From: Alkalinema sp. CACIAM 70d
GTDB lineage: Bacteria > Cyanobacteriota > Cyanobacteriia > Leptolyngbyales > Leptolyngbyaceae
Assembly (NCBI GenBank): GCA_002148405.1
Contig: MUGG01000121.1
Coordinates: 1-64,000 of the forward strand
Direction: 5' to 3'
Length of the DNA: 64,000 nucleotides
The notes beneath the pieces are model-generated. The model was not told where the DNA came from. It worked only from the letters and a program-made list of their open reading frames with translations, and made no database searches. The stretch's first letter is position 1. Each line of letters starts with the position of its first letter. A program made the position numbers and the translations under genes. Shown here in pieces: positions 17,895-26,639 of this stretch.

Positions 17895-18113
17895 GACGAA
17901 TGCCTATCCAATCGAACGTCATTATTAATCAATCGAACAGCATATCAGGTCAATCTCTCCTATGGGGAAATCGGATCCGCAAATAATAATCATCTAGACA
18001 GAAAAAATTGCTGATTGATCCCCAGGGTAGAACGCCATCGATAGACAACTGTTGAGATGGGCAAAGTTTCAAGGGGCAAAGAATTTTAGGCAACTATAGG
18101 CAACTAAATGTCA

Positions 18114-18229
18114 GGAATCAGCGCTTAAGTAGGTAAAGTTTAGCTCGGTTTATGAGGAGTCAGTAAATTCCGGCCCGGTGATTCCGAAATCTCCGTGAAA
18201 TAACAGAGGGTAGGATTGACCCTTTTTTT
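18114..18229 (+). ncRNA. Candidate small RNA with its own terminator
   Basis: An intrinsic terminator on the plus strand (AGGGT 18207-18211, loop, ACCCT 18219-18223, then seven Ts to 18229) has no gene upstream on that strand, because the nearest gene on the left points away. The 5' part can close with GGAATCA (18114-18120) pairing to TGATTCC (18179-18185). A stem TCTCCGT (18190-18196) with ACGGAGA (18246-18252) competes past the terminator. A transcript of about 115 nt is suggested. No promoter was pinned and no known RNA family is recognised. Confidence 0.3.
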
Positions 18230-18638
18230 CGGATTACGCGAAGATACGGAGAATAACCTACTCATTGATCGGATTAATATATTTGAGTTTCCAACAAGCG
18301 ATGGGCTAGCCAGTGGCTGATCAGGAAATTTACCTTAGAAGATTCACTGATCCGTCAAGGGAGGCTGGAGTCAGGCAAGTCATCTCTGCCAACACTCTAG
18401 GCCGATCGCAGCATTCAACAAAAGATTGAGGGGCATCAAAACCGTTGTTCAGGCATTTGTTCAATCATTGGCTGTTATGCAGGCATTGTTGGACAGAGAA
18501 AAGTTGGACAGAGAAAGTTGGGGTGTCAAAGTTTTAAATCAGGATAGCCAAAGTGGTTGTCAAAAGTGGTTGTCACAGAGCCTGAATCGAAGCACAAGGC
18601 GTGTTCTTCAATTCAACGTGCTCTAGGTCAATGCTCTC

Positions 18639-18662
18639 CAGTGACTGTATTTGCAGTCACTG
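18639..18662 (+). other. 9-bp perfect inverted repeat before the small gene at 18707
   Basis: CAGTGACTG and CAGTCACTG flank a 6-nt gap. It lies 45-57 nt before the possible starts of the next gene, so it could be an operator or a 5'-UTR hairpin. It has no following U tract. Confidence 0.45.
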
Positions 18663-18706
18663 TGTCTACTTGATATTGCATTTGCATTGCAAGATTTCTC
18701 ACAAAT

Positions 18707-18925
18707 ATGGGATTGACTATGGTAAAGTCCAATATTTCTTCTTCCCAGGGATTGGATGTAGTGATTGACCGGATTCTTGCTACAGGTCGGATTACGCTAG
18801 CCGATCGAACCTACTTAATGCAAATTGGTTGTTCGGATAATGCCCTCAGCTTTCAAGAGCACGACAAGATTAATCGGGTTTTCCAGCGCCTACAAATGGG
18901 TTTGGTCCAAGTGGTCAAAGATTAG
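18707..18925 (+). CDS. Small conserved cyanobacterial protein, unknown
   Basis: A 72-residue protein (68 if ATG 18719 is used). The pattern RITLADRTYLM...LSFQEHDKINRVFQRLQMGLVQVVKD recurs in many short cyanobacterial proteins. It is helical and soluble, with no known function. A perfect inverted repeat lies upstream at 18639-18662. The choice between the two starts is unsure; the sequence shows no clear ribosome site for either. Confidence 0.55.
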   Translation: MGLTMVKSNISSSQGLDVVIDRILATGRITLADRTYLMQIGCSDNALSFQEHDKINRVFQRLQMGLVQVVKD

Positions 18926-19233
18926 AACGGAGGCTATTTAGCTAGTTATCTAGGCTGGCTATCAGCTAGGCGACCCACGCCCTTGATTAGACGCTAGAGC
19001 AATCACAGGCGTTGTCAAGGAATCGCGCAATTTGCTTGTGATCTCGGTGAATTCATCCTTCAACTCTTGGAATCAGTGATAAAAGTGTGGTGGGTAAAGT
19101 CCCTACACGGTAAAATTCAAGACCAACCGATTCTAGCTCAAGTCATTAAACTCAAGTGTAACAGGGTCTTCTACTGTGTTCTCACGAGTTTAGGTGAAGT
19201 TAACTTCCGATCGCTCATCGCCAATTCCGCCGC
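18926..19233. other. Spacer of about 308 nt
   Basis: No gene, RNA or clear hairpin is seen. It precedes the amidase gene and probably contains that gene's promoter, but no boxes can be assigned. Confidence 0.5.
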
Positions 19234-20322
19234 ATGAAAAAGCAACTTTGGGTCGCCCTCTCTATTTTTGCCGCTGGAGTCATCGCGCTGTTGGCCAGCA
19301 TTGGCAATAGTGACGCTGAGTTTATTGAAGGCCGACCTGTGTCACGATCGGATCAACCATCGGCCATCTCCCGCGATCGGGGTGGCTCTTCAGATGAGTC
19401 AGTGCCACCTTCTACGGAATCCGACATTCCTGAGAAAGCTAAAACCCTAGCAATTACCAAGCTCAACTCAAAGCAGTTCACCTCAAAATCAGCACCCCGT
19501 TTGAATGTATCTCGAGCTCCGGCGATAGCTCAACGGGCAATTGACGATCCACGATTATCAACTGATTGCACCCTACGCCCCGATCCCAGACCCCGCCGCC
19601 CAACTCAGCAAGAACTTGCCCCTCTCCGAGATTCTCTCCCTTTGACCCGGTTTCGTCCGACGGCCAATCAGCCCGACCCCAATGCACCCCAGGAATTGGT
19701 TGCCCTCGCTCACCCCACCAATTTTGGTCAGCGATTTCTGCAAGATATTGATGGGCAACCCTTAAGTAATGAGCCGATCGTTGTACTCCACGAGACCGAT
19801 GCTTCCGGGGAATCGACCATCAATTTCTTCCAGACGCCCCACGCAGATGATGACGATCAAGTCAGCTACCATGCCTTGATTCCAGAAGATGGCCGGGTCA
19901 TTTACATGGTGCCACCAGACAAGCGGGCCTTTGGTGCGGGCAATTCGGTATTTGTCAATAACGATCGACAAAAGGAAACGGTGAAAACGAATCCCAAGTT
20001 TCCGCCATCAGTGAATAATTTTGCCTACCACATTTCCCTCGTAACCCCTCGCGATGGACGAGGCAGCCGTCGCAGAAACCATAGTGGTTATTCTCAAGCA
20101 CAGTATGAATCTTTGGCCTGGTTGATTTCTAAGCTAGGGATTTCCGCCGATCGCATCACCACCCATCAGTTGGTCGATCGATCGGGAGAGCGGGTCGATC
20201 CCCGAAGTTTTAATGTGCGCTATTTTCTCGATCGGTTTAGTAAATACCCGTTAACCACCGAAATTTCTATCCAATGCACAACTCCAGTCAATACCAATCC
20301 TACAGGTGACTCTGCAACCTAG
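19234..20322 (+). CDS. N-acetylmuramoyl-L-alanine amidase, exported
   Basis: The 362-residue protein has an N-terminal hydrophobic stretch (about 4-24) that looks like a signal anchor or signal peptide. A disordered polar linker rich in Pro and Arg follows up to residue 135. The amidase_2/PGRP fold then covers about 140-345. The zinc ligands are the His of VLHET, a second His in the HISLVTP strand, and the site after HQLVDRSGERVDPRSF, which matches the amidase motif DRSGERKDPG. The product would cleave the bond between MurNAc and the stem peptide in the periplasm. ATG 19234 is used. Confidence 0.85.
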   Translation: MKKQLWVALSIFAAGVIALLASIGNSDAEFIEGRPVSRSDQPSAISRDRGGSSDESVPPSTESDIPEKAKTLAITKLNSKQFTSKSAPRLNVSRAPAIAQRAIDDPRLSTDCTLRPDPRPRRPTQQELAPLRDSLPLTRFRPTANQPDPNAPQELVALAHPTNFGQRFLQDIDGQPLSNEPIVVLHETDASGESTINFFQTPHADDDDQVSYHALIPEDGRVIYMVPPDKRAFGAGNSVFVNNDRQKETVKTNPKFPPSVNNFAYHISLVTPRDGRGSRRRNHSGYSQAQYESLAWLISKLGISADRITTHQLVDRSGERVDPRSFNVRYFLDRFSKYPLTTEISIQCTTPVNTNPTGDSAT

Positions 20323-20550
20323 TGGATACAATTCACTGGGCATCATCCATCTCATACAATCTAGTGCACATACCTGAAGACACAGCTGGTATCAGCCTAG
20401 GATAATCGTTCTAGCAATTAGATGAGCAACCAATAACGCTTCAAGATTGCGAACGACAAAAATCAGAACAGAACTATTGTCTATAACAGCACGATTGATA
20501 ACTGATTAATAACTGATTGATAACTGCAATTTACTAACTACCAAGCATTT
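20323..20550. other. Spacer with degenerate tandem repeat
   Basis: Near 20489-20526 the sequence repeats TAACTGATTAATAACTGATTGA with small changes, another local duplication. No gene is seen. Confidence 0.45.
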
Positions 20551-20862
20551 TCAAGGATTGCTAGAGATTGTAGAAGATGAATCACTAATGTAAACCTGAT
20601 TTGCTTCTAGACTTTCTGCTTCTAGATAGCTTTGGACCGATCGATAAACTTGCTCTAAAACTTCGGGATCACGCTCCAAGCGACTGATGAATCCCATGTA
20701 GTTCCCCATGATGCAATAAACGGACACAAGACCTGCCGCAGCAGAAGCCACCAAAGTCCCTGCCAACATCAGGGAGAACTCCTGCCGCGTGACCGCTTCT
20801 TGCATCAAATGCAAGGCCCACGCCACGAGGGCAATTACAAATAGCAGCATTACTATTAGCAT
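20551..20862 (-). CDS. Small membrane protein, unknown
   Basis: The 103-residue protein has two hydrophobic segments (about 3-20 and 33-52) and a soluble acidic tail ending in a Ser-rich stretch. The first segment is a possible signal anchor. No family recognised. It is divergent from the preceding spacer and sits before hisF, which is on the same strand 135 nt away. Confidence 0.5.
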   Translation of the reverse strand: MLIVMLLFVIALVAWALHLMQEAVTRQEFSLMLAGTLVASAAAGLVSVYCIMGNYMGFISRLERDPEVLEQVYRSVQSYLEAESLEANQVYISDSSSTISSNP

Positions 20863-20997
20863 ATGTTAAAGATTGTAACAGATTCTTATTAAAAGTGCCC
20901 CATTGCGAAATGAAAATCGCAAGATAACTTCACTATACTTGCCCAGATAACGGAGGCATGTCATCTGGAAGACTGACTGGGAAAGGACTTAAGCCCG

Positions 20998-21765
20998 CTA
21001 TTGACGCACAATGAGCGCACGATCGCTTAAGTATGTCTTTATCTGAGAGACGGTTAACTGTCCGTAATGAAGCAGCGAAGCCAGCAGAGCCGCTTCCGCC
21101 TTACCCGTTGTCAATGCGTCATAAATATGCTCACAGTTGCCCGCGCCCCCCGAGGCAATCACTGGGACATTCACCGCTTCCGCGATCGTCCGGGTAATCT
21201 CGAGGTCATAGCCCGCTTGGGTTCCATCGGCGTCCATGCTGGTAACCAGTAATTCGCCTGCTCCCCGACTGACGACCTCCTTAGCCCAAGCGATCGCGTC
21301 AATGCCCGTATTCTCCCGGCCCCCCCGCACGTAAACATCCCAACCAGGATTGTTAGGGTCTGTGCGTCGCCGTGCATCGATCGCCACCACAATGCACTGA
21401 TTGCCAAACTGCCGTGCGGCCTGGTTAATGAAATCCGGGTCCCGCACCGCCGCCGAATTAATGCTGACCTTATCTGCCCCGGCCCGCAGCAATTTTTTAA
21501 TGGTGTCGAGGTTACTGATCCCGCCCCCGACGGTCAGGGGAATAAACACCTGTTCCGCAGTGCGGTACACCACATCATAGATAATGTCTCGATCCTCGTG
21601 GGTGGCTGTGATATCCAGAAATACAAGCTCATCCGCCCCCGCTTGGTTATAAATCTGCGCCATCTCCACCGGATCACCCGCATCCCGCAAATTGACAAAA
21701 TTCACACCTTTAACCACACGACCAGCTTTGACATCCAGGCAGGGAAGAATTCGTTTTGCGAGCAT
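20998..21765 (-). CDS. hisF: Imidazole glycerol phosphate synthase, cyclase subunit
   Basis: The 255-residue beta/alpha barrel starts [20 protein letters not shown], with the catalytic Asp11. The second catalytic aspartate lies in VVAIDARR (near 130). The phosphate sites TVGGGIS and ASGGAGN are intact, as is the GVNFVNL loop. HisF makes the imidazole ring from PRFAR and ammonia delivered by HisH. hisH is not adjacent. Confidence 0.97.
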   Translation of the reverse strand: MLAKRILPCLDVKAGRVVKGVNFVNLRDAGDPVEMAQIYNQAGADELVFLDITATHEDRDIIYDVVYRTAEQVFIPLTVGGGISNLDTIKKLLRAGADKVSINSAAVRDPDFINQAARQFGNQCIVVAIDARRRTDPNNPGWDVYVRGGRENTGIDAIAWAKEVVSRGAGELLVTSMDADGTQAGYDLEITRTIAEAVNVPVIASGGAGNCEHIYDALTTGKAEAALLASLLHYGQLTVSQIKTYLSDRALIVRQ

Positions 21766-21822
21766 GGGCTGAACTCAGAATGGATAACACAAAGAACCGT
21801 AGACGCCGTAGTATATCGCTAT

Positions 21823-23328
21823 TTACAGGGCTTTCCAAGTTTTAATTGACCCATCACTGCCTGCACTGACTAGCCAGTTTGCGCTAGGAATCCAGGCGAA
21901 GGCTTGGATGGCACCCTGTTCCGCAGCCCAATGGGTGATGCGCTGCCAGGTCTGAGCATCCCAGAGTTTGATTTCACCGTCGGTTCCCCCCGTAAAGAGT
22001 AAAGTTCCGCAGGTACTAAATTGCAGGCCCTGGATCGCGCCAACCCCGTGGGCAGGAATCGTTTTCAACCAGTCCCCAACGATCGACCAGAGATGCAAAT
22101 TACCCTGATCGTCGCTGACCACCAACGTTTGTCCATCGGGGCTGATGGCACTTTTGTAGCAACAGGGCGAAGGGAGTGCTATTTCCCGCAACAGTTCACC
22201 CGTTGGACATTGCCATAGGCGCAAGCATTGATCCGCACTGGTCGTGATGAGCTGAGTCCCAGGGGCATTAAACAAAACCGACCATACGATCGATCGATGG
22301 GTCAAGGTTTTTAACAGCGTGGCGGGATTGAGCCGAAACAGCTTAACTTGGCCATCTTCCCCAGCACTGGCTAGTAACTGTTCTGTCGTGTCCATCGCTA
22401 AGGCTTGAATGGCTCCTTGATGGAGGGGCACGGTTCTGATCAGCCGCTTATCGGGCAGGTTCCACATTTTCATCTGCCCATCCTTACCACCCGTGACCAG
22501 CAACCCACGCTGAGCCGCCACCGAAATTGCGGTAATGGGCACACGATGGCTGGTCAAAACCGCTTCCCCACCCGTGGGCCAGTGCCATAATCGCAAGGTT
22601 GTATCAGTGCTAATGCTAATCAGAGTCGATCCAGTCCAACCTAGGCCCGTGATGGCTTCCCCGTGGCCCTGCCAAGTTTGGTGCAACCTCCAGGAAGTTG
22701 ATGGAGAATGACTGGACGTTGCGGAGGATGGAGAAGTTGAAGCGGCATGAGTAGAGCGGGTGGATTGGGTCGATCGCGCCGCCTGTTGGGTTTGAGTTTG
22801 GTGCGTCTGAGCCTGTTGTGCCTGCGATGGCTCTTGCTTAGGAACCCAGCCGTATTGCTTGGCCTTGGCCAAATCTTCCTGGGCAGAGGCTGTCCAGCCC
22901 TTGGCTTGTCTAAGTTGGCTCCGATACCAATAAGCTTCCGCGAAATCTGGTTGGAGGTGAATCGCAAAGGAAAAGAAATCCAAGGCGGCCATGTACTGCT
23001 GGGCTTGGAACTGTTCGATTCCTTTTTTCAAGGCAATTTCTGCCTCCGAGGGTTTTCGGGGGCCTGCCTCTCGCCGGGATTTTGTGCGGATGGAAACCCC
23101 TGAAGGGTGAGCCTCTGGTTTTGCCGATCGCGCGGAACTGGGCGAAAATCCCTTTAGCGCTTCGTAGGCGGTCTGAATGGTCTGAAACTTTTCCTTTGCC
23201 GCTTGCTGTTCTGCGGGATCTTGATAGCGATCGGGATGATAGGTCTTGGCCAATTTGCGATAGGCTTGCTTGACCGCTTCCGGCGAAGCGCCCCATTCCA
23301 GTCCCAGGATTTCGTAGTAATGCCGCAT
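21823..23328 (-). CDS. DnaJ-TPR-WD40 fusion protein
   Basis: The 501-residue protein begins with a J domain (about 1-60) with the HPD triplet at 31-33, so it can stimulate a DnaK ATPase. A basic linker leads to a tetratricopeptide-like segment (about 92-160: KKGIEQFQAQQYMAALDFF and LQPDFAEAYWYRSQLRQAKG). A Gln/Ser/Thr-rich linker follows, then six or seven WD40 blades (about 215-501) with units such as ITGLGWTGSTLISISTDTTLRLW and a final GSDGSIKTWKA. The J domain would bring Hsp70 to whatever the propeller binds. The start is the first ATG. Confidence 0.9.
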   Translation of the reverse strand: MRHYYEILGLEWGASPEAVKQAYRKLAKTYHPDRYQDPAEQQAAKEKFQTIQTAYEALKGFSPSSARSAKPEAHPSGVSIRTKSRREAGPRKPSEAEIALKKGIEQFQAQQYMAALDFFSFAIHLQPDFAEAYWYRSQLRQAKGWTASAQEDLAKAKQYGWVPKQEPSQAQQAQTHQTQTQQAARSTQSTRSTHAASTSPSSATSSHSPSTSWRLHQTWQGHGEAITGLGWTGSTLISISTDTTLRLWHWPTGGEAVLTSHRVPITAISVAAQRGLLVTGGKDGQMKMWNLPDKRLIRTVPLHQGAIQALAMDTTEQLLASAGEDGQVKLFRLNPATLLKTLTHRSIVWSVLFNAPGTQLITTSADQCLRLWQCPTGELLREIALPSPCCYKSAISPDGQTLVVSDDQGNLHLWSIVGDWLKTIPAHGVGAIQGLQFSTCGTLLFTGGTDGEIKLWDAQTWQRITHWAAEQGAIQAFAWIPSANWLVSAGSDGSIKTWKAL

Positions 23329-23526
23329 TGAATTTGTGACGCTTTCAGCACACCATTAAATTCTGGCGATTCCTAATGTTTCGTCCACACAGGTTTCACC
23401 CACACAGGTTCGCCCACATCTACTTTTTCAACATGCCCTTGATACTCCGCTACGGAACAAATCCACTGCGATCCCACGGGCCAACTGCTGGTAAACTTTG
23501 AAATGGTCTGTATCAATGTTGCTGTG

Positions 23527-23721
23527 ATGGAAATCGGTCAAAAAGTACGTGTCCGTCGTCTGCGCGATCGCGTTCCCCAAGAAGTGGTGAGCAAGCTGGG
23601 TAAAACCGGTACTGTCAAAGACTTCAAAGTTGTAGACGGAAAGGGTTTAGGCTGTCTCGTTCAGTTCGATAACCAGTATGCTACCTGGTTTTTTGAAGAC
23701 GAACTGGAAGCCTCTAATTAG
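23527..23721 (+). CDS. petP: Cytochrome b6f subunit PetP (DUF2862)
   Basis: ATG 23527 (MEIGQKVRVRRL) gives 64 residues, matching the family; a longer reading from 23503 lacks support. The sequence MEIGQKV, LGKTGTVKDFKV and YATWFFEDEL is the PetP/DUF2862 signature. PetP binds the stromal face of the b6f complex and tunes electron flow; it is found in cyanobacteria and red algae. It stands alone. Confidence 0.85.
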   Translation: MEIGQKVRVRRLRDRVPQEVVSKLGKTGTVKDFKVVDGKGLGCLVQFDNQYATWFFEDELEASN

Positions 23722-24010
23722 TTCACTAGTTAGTCCGGTAGCAGTTGCGATCGAACGCTTGAGTGAGGCAGTGAGTGAGTTAATCATTAGCTGCCTTATT
23801 GTTTTGGAGAATTGATTGCTGTTGTCAAACTTGCTGTTGTTAAACTTATAGTTATTAACGCGTTATCAGCCTTGCAGCTATTAATCTAACCGCTATCAAC
23901 CTGACAGCTATTAATTTAACAGCTATCAATCTTGTAACCCTCAGCCTTGGCATGGGATGGATAGACTGAATGGGTAAACCCGACATCGGAGTCACAGCAG
24001 AAGATCTACT
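23722..24010. other. Spacer with repeated motif units
   Basis: From about 23858 to 23935 a degenerate unit of roughly 20 bp built on CAGCTATTAATCTAAC recurs about four times. It contains no gene. It is one of several local duplications in the window. Confidence 0.45.
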
Positions 24011-25090
24011 ATGGCGTTTATTCTGACGTTTTTGGACAAGGGTGGAACGGGACGGACGACAGTCGCGATCGCCGCTGCCCAGCGATTTGCAGCCCAGGGC
24101 AAACGAGTTCTACTGGCTAGCCAGGATTGCAGTCCAGCCTTGGGGATTGCCTTAGGCACTGAAGTGGGGGCCGATCCAACCTCGATCGCCCCGAACCTAG
24201 AAGCCGTCCAACTCCAGACGGCTGTGTTGCTAGAACGGGCTTGGGAAGAATTGAAAAAGCTAGAAGCCCAGTATGTCCGCACACCTTTCTTTCGCAATGT
24301 CTATGGCCAAGAACTAGGTGTTTTGTCGGGGATGGACAGTGCCCTAGCGCTGAATGCCATCCGGCAGTGGGACAGTCACTATGACGTGATTGTTTATGAC
24401 AGTAGCAGCAGTCCCGAAACTCTGCGGATGTTGGGAATGCCGGAAATTGTCAGTTGGTACATTCGACGCTTCCGTCAGGTCTTTATTGACTCTGACCTTG
24501 GCAAAACGCTAGCCCCCTTTATCCCCCCGATCGCTGCAGCGATCCTGAGCGTGAATTTTGCTGCCGATAACTTTGCCCAACCGACCGCAGAAATGAACAG
24601 CCAGTTGGATCAAGGGAAAGCCAAGCTCGCTGACCCCCAGCGCACCGTGGCTTACTTGGTAACGACGGATGATCCATTGGCAGTGAGTACAGCCCAGTAT
24701 CTCTGGGGCAGTGCCCAGCAGGTTGGCCTGACGATCGGCGGTGTGATTGCCAACCAAAGCCGTTATGCCGGGGATGCCTTCCATCCGTTATCCATTACCT
24801 CAGTTCCACGAAAAATCGGGGAGGACTGGCTGACCCTCATGGAAGCCTTGCCTGACTTTAGCCAAGCGGTACAGGCCCCCCGTCCAATTACGATTAACGT
24901 GGGTGATCGCACCGTTGCGCTGTTTCTGCCCAGCTTTGACAAAAAGCAAGTTAAGCTAACCCAGTACGGGCCAGAAATTACAATCGAAGCCGGTGATCAA
25001 CGGCGGAATATTTTTCTGCCGCCGGAGTTGAGTGGTTTACCTGTCAAAGGAGCCAAGTTTCAAAACAGTTCCCTGATCATTTCGTTCTAA
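24011..25090 (+). CDS. ArsA/Get3-like ATPase with C-terminal HSP20-like domain
   Basis: The 359-residue protein has a deviant Walker A, DKGGTGRTT (residues 9-17). The first lysine of the ArsA/Get3 signature (Lys10) is kept, but the usual P-loop lysine is Arg15. Switch-like motifs (IVYDSSSSPETLRML) and a nucleotide-binding core run to about residue 270. The last 70 residues resemble an alpha-crystallin fold, the ArsA_HSP20 arrangement. In cyanobacteria this gene sits next to chlG. A role in delivering membrane or pigment proteins is an inference from the Get3 relation and from the neighbour. Confidence 0.75.
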   Translation: MAFILTFLDKGGTGRTTVAIAAAQRFAAQGKRVLLASQDCSPALGIALGTEVGADPTSIAPNLEAVQLQTAVLLERAWEELKKLEAQYVRTPFFRNVYGQELGVLSGMDSALALNAIRQWDSHYDVIVYDSSSSPETLRMLGMPEIVSWYIRRFRQVFIDSDLGKTLAPFIPPIAAAILSVNFAADNFAQPTAEMNSQLDQGKAKLADPQRTVAYLVTTDDPLAVSTAQYLWGSAQQVGLTIGGVIANQSRYAGDAFHPLSITSVPRKIGEDWLTLMEALPDFSQAVQAPRPITINVGDRTVALFLPSFDKKQVKLTQYGPEITIEAGDQRRNIFLPPELSGLPVKGAKFQNSSLIISF

Positions 25091-25199
25091 CTCGTTCGAT
25101 TTAACGCCTTCGATCGTTTGAGTTCGGCGGTGGGCAACAATATGATGGCTGCCCAACCCCTGGTATGAATCCTTTAATATTCCAACTGCACCTAACCCT

Positions 25200-26207
25200 A
25201 TGACAGAATCCAAATCTACGGAAATTTTGACAGAAACCCCGGACGACAAAGAGAATCGATCGGCCAAAGCCCGCCAACTCCTCGGCATGAAAGGGGCAGA
25301 GGTAGAAGAAAAGTCGATTTGGAAAATTCGGCTGCAACTGATGAAGCCTGTGACCTGGATTCCCTTGATGTGGGGGGTGCTGTGTGGTGCGGCATCTTCC
25401 GGGAATTACACTTGGTCGATCGAAAATGTCCTGATTTCCCTGGCCTGTATGCTGATGTCGGGGCCGCTGTTGACGGGGTATACCCAGACGATTAACGACT
25501 ACTACGATCGGGAAATTGACGCCATTAACGAACCCTATCGTCCCATCCCCTCCGGGGCCATTTCCCTAGGACAGGTGAAGGCACAGATTTTGATTCTGCT
25601 GGCTGCTGGAATTGGCGTAGCCTATCTGCTGGATCTGTGGGCAGGGCATGCTTTCCCAACCATTACCGTCATGGCGATCGGCGGCTCCTTCATTTCCTAT
25701 ATCTACTCTGCGCCACCCCTCAAGCTCAAGCAAAACGGCTGGCTTGGGAACTACGCCTTAGGCGCGAGCTATATTGCCTTGCCTTGGTGGGCGGGGCATG
25801 CCCTGTTTGGGGATTTGAATCCGACGATCGTCGTGCTGACCCTGTTCTATAGCTTGGCGGGTCTGGGAATTGCCGTGGTTAACGATTTCAAGAGTGTGGA
25901 AGGCGATCGGGCCTTGGGCTTGAAATCTCTCCCCGTCATGTTTGGCATCACCACAGCAGCTTGGATTTGTGTCTTGATGATTGATATCTTTCAAATCGGC
26001 GTAGCTGGTTACCTGATGTCGATCCACCAAAACCTCTACGCCACCATTCTGCTGTTGTTTGTCATTCCCCAAATTACCTTCCAGGATATGTATTTCCTGC
26101 GGGATCCGCTGAAAAATGATGTGAAATATCAAGCCAGTGCTCAACCATTTTTGGTACTGGGCATGTTAATTACGGGCATAGCCTTAGGGCATTCAGGGTT
26201 GGCCTAG
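25200..26207 (+). CDS. chlG: Chlorophyll synthase
   Basis: The 335-residue UbiA-type prenyltransferase has about 8 to 9 membrane helices. The substrate motif NDYYDREIDAINEP (first aspartate-rich loop) and the second, NDFKSVEGDRALGLKSLPV, are intact. It attaches geranylgeranyl or phytyl diphosphate to chlorophyllide in the thylakoid. The N-terminal 45 residues are polar. The start ATG 25200 lies 110 nt after the Get3-like gene. The stop overlaps a tandem repeat of GGTTGGCCTA (26197-26230). Confidence 0.97.
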   Translation: MTESKSTEILTETPDDKENRSAKARQLLGMKGAEVEEKSIWKIRLQLMKPVTWIPLMWGVLCGAASSGNYTWSIENVLISLACMLMSGPLLTGYTQTINDYYDREIDAINEPYRPIPSGAISLGQVKAQILILLAAGIGVAYLLDLWAGHAFPTITVMAIGGSFISYIYSAPPLKLKQNGWLGNYALGASYIALPWWAGHALFGDLNPTIVVLTLFYSLAGLGIAVVNDFKSVEGDRALGLKSLPVMFGITTAAWICVLMIDIFQIGVAGYLMSIHQNLYATILLLFVIPQITFQDMYFLRDPLKNDVKYQASAQPFLVLGMLITGIALGHSGLA

Positions 26208-26639
26208 GGGTTGGCCTAGGGGTTGGCCTACGGTGCGATCGCGGGTTCTCAAACAATCGCGATCGCACATTTAGATTGAGAAAACTCTAAAAAGACTACA
26301 AAATTTACTCATCATTCCTGTAAACTGTTCGATTAACTTATGGGTTGAGGATCAGGCGGGTTGAGAATCGGGCGGGTTGAGGGTCGGAAGATGCCGCCAG
26401 TCGCTGAATAACAGTAAAAGTTTTTGAGCGGCATTGGATTTGAGCGACATTCTGCCCCTGGGATTGGCTAATCCCTGATTTGCAAAACCTTAACCCTAAT
26501 TCGCTAAGACCCTGGGTGCATTCTTGATTTGAATCTTGTTGGATTTGAATTTTGTTGGATTTAAATCTTTAAAGTTGTCTGACCTTGGGCAATTCCCTGG
26601 CTCGGCAATTCCCGCTAGATACTAAAAGAGGCTTCTTGT
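26208..26639. other. Spacer of about 430 nt with tandem repeats
   Basis: It holds the rest of a GGTTGGCCTA array, a hairpin terminator (26233-26268) and two short arrays: a GGCGGGTTGAG-type unit near 26340-26390 and TTGGATTTGAAT-like units near 26522-26570. No gene is seen. Confidence 0.5.
26233..26268 (+). terminator. Terminator after chlG
   Basis: An 11-bp perfect stem (GTGCGATCGCG / CGCGATCGCAC) encloses a 14-nt loop. Both arms contain HIP1 octamers. There is only a weak U-rich tail (ATTTAG). Confidence 0.55.

Larger units (their letters stand above)
17895..18706. other. 812-nt gene-poor spacer
   Basis: No convincing coding region is seen. A reading of 66 codons at 18426-18626 has poor composition and includes two local tandem duplications (TTGGACAGAGAAAAG at 18489-18517 and a unit near 18549-18577), so it is rejected. 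The spacer contains the possible small RNA at 18114-18229 and the inverted repeat at 18639-18662. Confidence 0.6.

Noticed and set aside
18426..18626. 66-codon frame in the long spacer
   Set aside because: Contains two tandem duplications and low-complexity residues; no start signal.
17895..18706. Known RNA (6S, tmRNA, RNase P, SRP) in the long spacer
   Set aside because: No characteristic conserved sequence was recognised; only an unassigned terminator-linked RNA is proposed.
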